A model generated the notes under the pieces. It did not search any database. It was not told where the DNA came from and saw only the letters and a program-made list of their open reading frames with translations. The position numbers and the translations under genes were made by a program. From an uncultured Angelakisella sp. (GTDB taxonomy: Bacteria; Bacillota; Clostridia; Oscillospirales; Ruminococcaceae), in NCBI GenBank assembly GCA_910585535.1, contig CAJUFK010000066.1:1-17573 (forward strand): a stretch of 17,573 nucleotides of DNA. The letters are read 5' to 3'. This document shows, piece after piece, positions 13,243 through 17,573 of this stretch; the stretch's first letter is position 1; the number at the start of each line of letters is the position of its first letter.

Positions 13243-14412
13243 TTACAGCACCAACGCGATGCGCCGGAGGGCTTCCTCCAGGATGGAACGGGGGCATCCG
13301 ATATTCAGGCGCAGATGGCCCTCTCCGCCAGGGCCGAACCAGGGACCGGGGACGCAGACCACTTCCTGGCCCACAATGATCTTCGTCTGGATCTCCTGGT
13401 CGGTGAGGCCGGCGGGGGAAAGATCCAGCCAGCAGAGGAAGCAGCCCTGGGGCATGGCAAAGCCAAGGTGGTGTTCCTTTGCCCAGCGGTCCACCAATCT
13501 GGCGTTCTCCTCCAGGTAGGCCAGCAGCTGGGCCAGCCATTCGGCTCCGGCGGGGGAGTAGGCCGCCTCCACCGCCGCCAGCCCGAAGGTGGAGGACCCC
13601 GGCATGGAGTGGGCGGCGCAGGTGGTGTCGTACTGTTTCTTCAGCTCCGGGTCGAAGATGAAGATATTGGAGGCCCGCAGCCCCGCCACATTAAAGGTCT
13701 TTCCCGGCGCGGTGCAAAGGATGCAGGGGGCGTCGCTGGCCAGGGGGAAGGGGGTGTGGCTGTGCCCCGAAAAAACGATGTCGCTGTGGATCTCGTCGGA
13801 GATCACCAGGACCTGGTGGCGCTTGCAGATCTCTCCCAGCCGGGCAAGCTCCTCCTTGGTCCAGACCCGGCCCACCGGGTTGTGGGGGCTGCAAAGGATC
13901 AGGACCTTGGCCTTGGGATCGGCGGCCTGTTTTTCCAACAGGTCAAAGTCCATGTAATAGTCCCCATCCCGGAAGAGGAGGGCGTTGTTCACCAGTTCCC
14001 GGCCCGTTTTGGCCACCAGGCTGGCGAAGGGGTCGTACACCGGCTGCTGGATAATCACCTGGTCCCCGGGCTGGGTAAAGGCCCGGATCCCCATATTGAT
14101 GGCGGCCACAACGGTGGGCAGAACGGAGAGCCACTCCTTCTTCAGCTCCAGGCCGAACCGGGAGCTGTACCACCACTTCAGGGCCTCTACATACCCGTCC
14201 CGGGGGGCGCAGTAGCCGTAGATCTCCTGGCCTGCCCGGGCCGTTACCGCGTCCACGATGCAGGGGGGGCAGGCGAAGTCCATGTCGGCGATCCACATGG
14301 GGATGAAGTCCTCGCTTACATCCACCGGAAGGAAGGCCCGAAGGCCCTGGGTCCGCCATTTGATGTCGCTGGTGCTTTTACGGTCGATGAGCCGGTCAAA
14401 GTTGTAGGTCAT
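13243..14412 (-). CDS. MalY/PatB family PLP-dependent C-S lyase / aminotransferase (copy 2)
   Basis: A 389-residue fold-type I PLP enzyme, the same length as the homologue at 1827-2996. Shared landmarks are DRKSTSDIKW near the N-terminus, the PMWIADMDF motif, CSPHNPVGRVWTKEEL, SDEIHSDI, and the Schiff-base Lys238 in GKTFNVAGL. The family cleaves cystathionine or cysteine S-conjugates; some members also act in transcriptional control (E. coli MalY), which cannot be judged here. AAGGAGG lies 7 nt before the ATG at 14412. The gene is first in a two-gene operon with the permease downstream, under a strong promoter overlapped by two palindromes beside a marR gene, so it is probably induced by a substrate that MarR senses. 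Confidence 0.88.
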   Translation of the reverse strand: MTYNFDRLIDRKSTSDIKWRTQGLRAFLPVDVSEDFIPMWIADMDFACPPCIVDAVTARAGQEIYGYCAPRDGYVEALKWWYSSRFGLELKKEWLSVLPTVVAAINMGIRAFTQPGDQVIIQQPVYDPFASLVAKTGRELVNNALLFRDGDYYMDFDLLEKQAADPKAKVLILCSPHNPVGRVWTKEELARLGEICKRHQVLVISDEIHSDIVFSGHSHTPFPLASDAPCILCTAPGKTFNVAGLRASNIFIFDPELKKQYDTTCAAHSMPGSSTFGLAAVEAAYSPAGAEWLAQLLAYLEENARLVDRWAKEHHLGFAMPQGCFLCWLDLSPAGLTDQEIQTKIIVGQEVVCVPGPWFGPGGEGHLRLNIGCPRSILEEALRRIALVL

Positions 14413-14481
14413 GAAAAAACCTCCTTACAGATCTTCCGTTGCCCCCGCCCCTGCGCGCTTGGGGAAGGAGGAACAAAGGAT

Positions 14482-14500
14482 TTCTTTAGATACTAAAGAA
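14482..14500. promoter_or_regulatory. Palindromic operator 1 (probable MarR site)
   Basis: TTCTTTAGATACTAAAGAA is a perfect inverted repeat with 8-bp arms and an ATA centre, the size typical for MarR-family dimers. It lies downstream of the predicted malY2 start site. Its centre is 41 bp from that of operator 2, close to four helical turns. Confidence 0.72.
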
Positions 14501-14522
14501 GATGGAGAAAAGAAAAACGATC

Positions 14523-14541
14523 TGCTTTAGATACTAAAGCA
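14523..14541. promoter_or_regulatory. Palindromic operator 2 (probable MarR site)
   Basis: TGCTTTAGATACTAAAGCA shares the 15-bp core CTTTAG-ATA-CTAAAG with operator 1 and has 8-bp arms. It begins 2 bp after the -10 box of the malY2 promoter and covers the expected transcription start, an ideal position for repression. Confidence 0.75.
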
Positions 14542-14542
14542 A

Positions 14543-14571
14543 AGTATAAAAGGAAATCCCCGCCATGTCAA
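14543..14571 (-). promoter_or_regulatory. Promoter of the malY2-APC2 operon
   Basis: On the minus strand a consensus TTGACA (14571-14566) and TATACT (14548-14543) are separated by 17 bp. This near-ideal promoter is what one expects when strong activity is held down by a repressor. The leader of about 125 nt contains both operators and then the AAGGAGG of malY2. Confidence 0.8.
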
Positions 14572-14608
14572 GGCAGGGACAGCAATTTCGCTGTTTTTCA
14601 CAACAAAA

Positions 14609-15064
14609 CTACTGGTGAATTGTGAACATTGCCCGCTTCTTTTCCTCGTAGGCGATAAAACGTTCCAGTTCCTGGTCGGTAAACTCTTGGTAAAATTCGC
14701 TGACCATCCGGTACCGCTCCTGGTCATAGGCGATATGCTCCTGGCAGAGGGCCTCCCCCTTGGGGGTGAGGGAGACGGTGGTAAGGCGTTTATCCCCCTC
14801 CGCCTTGGCCCGGGTGACATAGCCTTTTTTCTCCAGGCGGGCGGCGGTTTGGGATACGGCTCCCTGGGTGACGTCCAAGCGGCGGGCCATTTCGCTCATG
14901 GTGGGGCTGCTGCCAGGGCCTACAGCTACAATAAAGTGGACCTCCCGCATATACAGGCTGTCCCCGGCGGTATAGTTTCGGGGGCGTTCCAGGTAGCCGG
15001 TTTGGGTTATCAAAGCGGCGCTGCTGGCCAGGAGGAGTTTCCGAACAAGCTCGATACGATCCAT
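14609..15064 (-). CDS. MarR family transcriptional regulator
   Basis: A 151-residue winged-helix DNA-binding protein of usual MarR length. The helix-turn-helix is at about residues 55-78 (SEMARRLDVTQGAVSQTAARL) and the wing carries Asp91-Lys92-Arg93 in the EGDKR motif. Terminal helices give the dimer interface. MarR proteins usually repress nearby genes until a small ligand binds. The ATG at 15064 has GGAG 4 nt upstream; spacing is short but acceptable. The downstream gap to malY2 holds two palindromes that fit this protein. No such palindrome is seen upstream of marR itself, so it may not repress its own gene by this site. The MATE gene upstream, 91 nt away and on the same strand, could also be under its control. 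Confidence 0.88.
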   Translation of the reverse strand: MDRIELVRKLLLASSAALITQTGYLERPRNYTAGDSLYMREVHFIVAVGPGSSPTMSEMARRLDVTQGAVSQTAARLEKKGYVTRAKAEGDKRLTTVSLTPKGEALCQEHIAYDQERYRMVSEFYQEFTDQELERFIAYEEKKRAMFTIHQ

Positions 15065-15092
15065 TAGTCTCCAAGTCCTTCCCAGATTTTAT

Positions 15093-15150
15093 AAGAAGTT
15101 GTGCCATTAGCCGAAGTACGCAGATAGGTGCGGCGGCGACTGGCACACGC
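15093..15150. repeat. Short MITE-like inverted-repeat element, copy 3
   Basis: GTGCCATTAGCCGAAGTACG (from 15101) and GGTGCGGCGGCGACTGGCAC (15127-15146) form an imperfect inverted repeat. The right arm, reverse complemented, matches the left arm at 514-555; the left arm matches the reverse complement of the 684-728 arm (shared CCGAAGTACG-AGAT). The element appears to be two end arms with the middle deleted. It fills most of the gap between the MATE and marR genes, and its left edge meets a TATAAA (minus strand, 15094-15089) that could be a marR -10 box. Confidence 0.55.
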
Positions 15151-15155
15151 CCTAG

Positions 15156-16547
15156 TTATTGCAGCCCGCCGGAACCTTCCGGCAGGTCTGGCCTTGTTAC
15201 GTCGCGGACCCATCTTCCGCCCCAGATACGGGGCAGGGTGACCAGCAGCTTAATCAGCACGTCGCATTGCAGGACAAAGCAGACCAGGGGGGCGGGGAGC
15301 TTCAGCCAGAGGCCGGTGACAGCGCCCAGGGGGATGGCCACCGCCCAGAGGAAAAAAACGTCGCAGAACAGGACGAAGCGGTTGTCCCCGCCGCCTCTCA
15401 GCACCCCGATAAGGCCGACAAATTCCACCGACCGGAAGACGGTGATAAGGGAGAAGACAGCCATAATCTGGCGGGTGAGGATCTTGGTGGCCTCCGGGAT
15501 ATTGTAGAGGCCGATCACCGGCCCCCGGAGGAGGAGCATCAGCCCTGCGGCCACCAGGCCGAAGCCGCCGGCCACGACGACCAGGGCTTTGGCCAGGGAC
15601 TTGGTGCGCTCCTGCTCCCCCATGCCGATGCCGTTTCCGATGACCACCGAGGCGGCGTTGGCGATCCCGATGATAAAGATTTGTGTAAACTGGGCGGTGA
15701 TATTGGCGATGGCGTTGGCGGAGACCAGGTCCCGTCCCATCCGGCCCATAATGGCGATGACGGTGGAGTTGCCCAGGCTCCAGATCAGCTCGTTAAGCAT
15801 CACCGGGGTGACATTGATGGCGAAATCCTTGGCAAAGCTGCGGTCGTAGACCGCCACATCCCGGAGGGTGTAGCCGATCTTCTTCTCAAAGCCGAAGAGG
15901 TAGACAGAGGCGATGGCCAGCTCCAGGGCCCGGGCGATGATGGTGGCGATGGCGGCGCCTTCCATCCCCAGGGCGGGGAAGCCCAGCTTACCAAAGATCA
16001 GCACCCAGTTAAGGGCAGTATTGGCAAAGAAGGAGGAGCTGTAGACCAGAATGGAGATCCCCACGGTTCCCACCGAGCGCAGCGACATAAGCATGACGTT
16101 GGTCATCCCGTTGAGAGTATAGCTGAAGCAGACCAGGGCCAGGTAGCGGCTGCCGGCGGCGATGACCAGGGGGTCGCTGCTGAAGAGGGACAGGATCAGT
16201 TCCGGGAAAAAGCGGGCAGCGGCAGTAAAGAGGAGGGAGAGCGCCAGGGTAACGCGGTACATAATGGAAAGGATGCTGCGGATGGAGCGGGTATCCCCTT
16301 TTCCCCAATACTGGGAGAGGAGGACATTGGTGCCGCTGGCGATGCCAAAGGTCAGGACCATATAGACGGTACCGAACTGGTTCGCAAGGCTTGCGCCGGA
16401 AAGCTCCACCTCCCCCAGCTGGCCCAGCATGACGGTATCCATCATACCGGTCATATAGGTGATAAGGTTTTGCAGGGCGATGGGGATGGCGATGCCCAGG
16501 ATCGAATTTCGCAGGGAACGGTCATGGAGGATAGCGAGGGATTGCAT
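15156..16547 (-). CDS. MATE family efflux transporter
   Basis: A 463-residue multidrug and toxic-compound extrusion protein with 12 helices expected in two halves. The N-terminal half contains PIALQNLITYMTGMMDTVMLGQLGE, as position-for-position typical of MATE helix 1-2 with the VMLG motif, then NVLLSQYWGKGD. The second half repeats the pattern around MLNELIWSLGNSTVIAIMGRMG. Such pumps export cationic drugs or metabolites using sodium or proton gradients. I chose ATG 16547: GGAG lies 10 nt upstream and the resulting length matches the family. Earlier in-frame Mets at 16568 and 16649 lack a good ribosome-binding site and would add an unusual polar extension. It is upstream of marR on the same strand. 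Confidence 0.86.
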   Translation of the reverse strand: MQSLAILHDRSLRNSILGIAIPIALQNLITYMTGMMDTVMLGQLGEVELSGASLANQFGTVYMVLTFGIASGTNVLLSQYWGKGDTRSIRSILSIMYRVTLALSLLFTAAARFFPELILSLFSSDPLVIAAGSRYLALVCFSYTLNGMTNVMLMSLRSVGTVGISILVYSSSFFANTALNWVLIFGKLGFPALGMEGAAIATIIARALELAIASVYLFGFEKKIGYTLRDVAVYDRSFAKDFAINVTPVMLNELIWSLGNSTVIAIMGRMGRDLVSANAIANITAQFTQIFIIGIANAASVVIGNGIGMGEQERTKSLAKALVVVAGGFGLVAAGLMLLLRGPVIGLYNIPEATKILTRQIMAVFSLITVFRSVEFVGLIGVLRGGGDNRFVLFCDVFFLWAVAIPLGAVTGLWLKLPAPLVCFVLQCDVLIKLLVTLPRIWGGRWVRDVTRPDLPEGSGGLQ

Positions 16548-16778
16548 GGTTAGAATACTCCGTTTCATATTAGGATGTGCTGCGGGGGAGGCTGTGCTTG
16601 AAAGCGGCGTCTTTTCGGGGAGGGGATTTTTGGGGGACAACGTCAGCAATCAGGGGCAGGGCCTAAAGAAGAGAAAAAGACCGCCTCCCAGGCCGCCAGC
16701 GACCCCATGCCCAGCAATAAAACCTTCGCACCACTCCCCAAGGCATCTGTGGACAAAAATGCAAATATCGTTTTTCTT
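16548..16778 (-). other. Long MATE leader / intergenic stretch
   Basis: About 230 bp between the MATE start and its candidate promoter. It holds several G-rich and C-rich blocks and a short open frame of 21 codons (ATG near 16709, minus strand) without a clear ribosome-binding site. I see no known riboswitch and no complete terminator. If the promoter call is right, the transcript has an unusually long leader. Confidence 0.35.
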
Positions 16779-16807
16779 ATGATAGCATACGAAAGCGCCC
16801 TTTACAA
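16779..16807 (-). promoter_or_regulatory. Candidate promoter of the MATE gene
   Basis: On the minus strand TTGTAA (16807-16802), a 17-bp spacer and TATCAT (16784-16779) give a plausible sigma-A promoter. It would produce a leader of about 220 nt. It diverges from the tRNA promoter 41 bp away. Confidence 0.45.
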
Positions 16808-16847
16808 TACCTCCCTATGGTAGCCCCGGCCTTCAAACGATTGGCGA

Positions 16848-16876
16848 TTGACAAGGACCCGGCCCCATGTTAAAAT
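16848..16876 (+). promoter_or_regulatory. Promoter of the tRNA-Arg gene
   Basis: A perfect TTGACA (16848-16853), a 17-bp spacer and TAAAAT (16871-16876). Transcription would begin near 16883, about 30 nt before the mature tRNA. Confidence 0.75.
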
Positions 16877-16884
16877 AGAAAAGC

Positions 16885-16902
16885 GCCAGGGGATCCCCTG
16901 GC
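16885..16902 (+). promoter_or_regulatory. Perfect 18-bp palindrome in the tRNA leader
   Basis: GCCAGGGGATCCCCTGGC is fully self-complementary and lies at the predicted start site of the tRNA transcript. It could form a 5' hairpin in the precursor, guiding RNase P processing, or be a protein-binding site. Confidence 0.45.
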
Positions 16903-16913
16903 CCCGCCAATGC

Positions 16914-16988
16914 GCCCCCGTAGTTAAATGGATATAACAAACCCCTCCTAAGGGTTAGTTGTGAGTTCGATTCTCGCCGGGGGTGCCA
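16914..16988 (+). tRNA. tRNA-Arg (anticodon CCU)
   Basis: 75 nt that fold fully. The acceptor stem GCCCCCG/CGGGGGT has a terminal G-U pair, the D stem is GTTA/TAAC with AATGGATA loop, and the anticodon stem is AACCC/GGGTT with loop CTCCTAA (anticodon CCT). The T stem is GTGAG/CTCGC (one G-U pair) with loop TTCGATT. The discriminator is G and CCA is encoded. It reads AGG codons. An integrase gene starts about 160 nt downstream, so the 3' part of this tRNA is very likely the attachment site of an integrated element. Confidence 0.93.
16963..16988 (+). other. Probable attachment site (att) in the tRNA 3' end
   Basis: Tyrosine integrases commonly recombine within the T-arm and acceptor end of tRNA genes, leaving an intact tRNA beside the integrase gene. 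This arrangement is present here. The matching copy at the far end of the element lies outside the window, so the exact core is inferred, not seen. Confidence 0.5.
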
Positions 16989-17036
16989 GAAAACCGCCGT
17001 TGCAGGCTGCTTTACATAGCTTGCAGCGGTGTTTTC
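16989..17036 (+). terminator. Terminator after tRNA-Arg
   Basis: Directly after CCA, GAAAAC (16989-16994) pairs with GTTTTC (17031-17036), and CCGTTGCAGGCT (16997-17008) with AGCTTGCAGCGG (17018-17029), with G-U pairs and a small bulge. The 3' arm ends in TTTTC. This should end the tRNA transcript. Confidence 0.6.
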
Positions 17037-17079
17037 TTTCAATTCAGTAAAGACTTTTTATGCATCAAAGGGTGAATAG

Positions 17080-17139
17080 TTGCTAAAAGGAATCGAACAC
17101 TTTTTTGGGGGTTGCTAATGAAAATCGGCTATTTGCTAA
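17080..17139. repeat. Three direct TTGCTAA repeats beside the integrase gene
   Basis: TTGCTAA occurs at 17080-17086, 17112-17118 and 17133-17139, in one orientation, between the tRNA and the integrase stop. Short direct repeats flanking the core are typical arm-type binding sites of tyrosine integrases. With only 7 bp each, chance cannot be excluded. Confidence 0.4.
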
Positions 17140-17148
17140 TTTGATGAT

Positions 17149-17573
17149 TCAACTGGTTTTTTGGTTGGAGAGAAGGGCTGCCAGAGTATTGGCAAGCTCC
17201 GGCGACTTTTGGAGTTGTTCAATCAAAGCGGCCAGATCCACAGTCTGAGACTGTTCCTGCGCCTTGGGAGGCTTTACATTGCGAAGATCCGGGTTGGAGT
17301 AAAAGGCACATTCAAACTTTTGGGCATTGATTTTACGGTCTTCATCAAGGATATGTGCATAGATACTGGTAATCATATCAATTTGAGCGTGGCCTGTATC
17401 ACCCTGTGTCGCCTTGAGATCCCCATGGTTCAGCTTTAGTTTGTAGGTCGTACTGGAGTGCCGGAGAGAATGAAAAACCACATTAGGCAGCCCTGCCTCT
17501 GTCCGCAGCTTTTCAAATTCTTTCATAATGATACGCTCTTCGCAGGGGCGACCATTCGCTAACGCTACCACTA
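17149..17573 (-). CDS. Tyrosine integrase, C-terminal part (cut by window edge)
   Basis: About 140 residues of the catalytic domain of a phage/ICE-type tyrosine recombinase; the gene continues past 17573, so the GTG at 17571 is not a real start. Counting from that codon, the visible catalytic residues are His34 and Arg37 in HSLRH, His61 in the TGH motif, and the nucleophile Tyr71 in IYAH, all in the expected order. A polar tail of about 60 residues follows. The orientation, reading toward tRNA-Arg with its stop ~160 nt away, is typical of elements integrated at a tRNA 3' end. It indicates that everything to the right of the window belongs to a prophage or integrative element, while the genes to the left are host chromosome. 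I see no frameshift. Confidence 0.88.
   Translation of the reverse strand, partial: VVALANGRPCEERIIMKEFEKLRTEAGLPNVVFHSLRHSSTTYKLKLNHGDLKATQGDTGHAQIDMITSIYAHILDEDRKINAQKFECAFYSNPDLRNVKPPKAQEQSQTVDLAALIEQLQKSPELANTLAALLSNQKTS

Noticed and set aside
14579..14598. Short hairpin ACAGC/GCTGT with five T residues, as terminator of marR
   Set aside because: The T-tract lies on the plus strand, the wrong side for the minus-strand marR transcript, and the stem is only 5 bp.
16663..16670. CTAAAGAA half-site of the MarR palindrome in the MATE leader
   Set aside because: Only one 8-nt arm is present with no partner arm; an 8-mer match is expected by chance.
16647..16711. 21-codon open frame in the MATE leader as a regulatory leader peptide
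   Set aside because: No clear ribosome-binding site and no run of diagnostic codons; the position alone is not enough.
17090..17098. Inverted 9-nt match to the tRNA T-loop (GTTCGATTC) near the integrase
   Set aside because: Too short and in the wrong orientation for an attachment-site duplicate; likely coincidence.

Overview
The window is a high-GC chromosomal segment with strong AGGAGG-type ribosome-binding sites, AT-rich sigma-A-type promoters, and protein families typical of gut clostridia. I infer an anaerobic Gram-positive member of the Oscillospiraceae (Flavonifractor/Lawsonibacter/Intestinimonas-like). This assignment rests on style and gene content only; no marker gene is present.

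Layout. 1-800: no credible gene; two tandem copies of a ~145-bp repeat followed by a decayed inverted-repeat element. 819-1505 (+): a DUF554 membrane protein with a strong terminator. 1827-9381 (+): a six-gene run under a promoter at 1710-1738, made of a MalY/PatB-type PLP C-S lyase, an APC amino-acid permease, an NAD(P)H/FAD oxidoreductase, a cytoplasmic molybdopterin oxidoreductase, a 4x[4Fe-4S] ferredoxin-like subunit and an EamA/DMT transporter. The three redox genes are tightly coupled (a 4-nt overlap and a 3-nt gap). Perfect or near-perfect hairpins separate the permease from the redox block and the redox block from EamA. 9425-11533 (-): a class B penicillin-binding protein with its own promoter, convergent with EamA; a structured dispersed repeat lies at the junction and supplies the EamA stop codon. 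11870-16547 (-): an APC permease, a second MalY/PatB aminotransferase, a MarR regulator and a MATE efflux protein, transcribed in the order MATE, MarR, MalY2, APC2. 16914-16988 (+): tRNA-Arg(CCU). 17149 to the edge (-): the C-terminal part of a tyrosine integrase, marking the end of an element integrated at the tRNA 3' end.

How it fits together. The window holds two separate, same-order MalY-plus-APC modules. One is joined to a three-subunit redox enzyme whose likely electron path is NAD(P)H to FAD to Fe-S clusters to molybdenum. The other has a near-ideal promoter (TTGACA, 17 bp, TATACT) whose start site is covered by one of two identical-core 19-bp palindromes, next to a marR gene. The best candidate for something undescribed is the first cluster: uptake of an amino acid, probably a sulfur-containing one, then reduction or oxidation by a soluble molybdoenzyme and cleavage by the lyase. 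The substrate is not visible in the sequence.

Two families of non-coding repeats are also notable. In one, copies differ by paired compensatory changes in two hairpins. The other is MITE-like, and its copies sit next to promoters or ribosome-binding sites.
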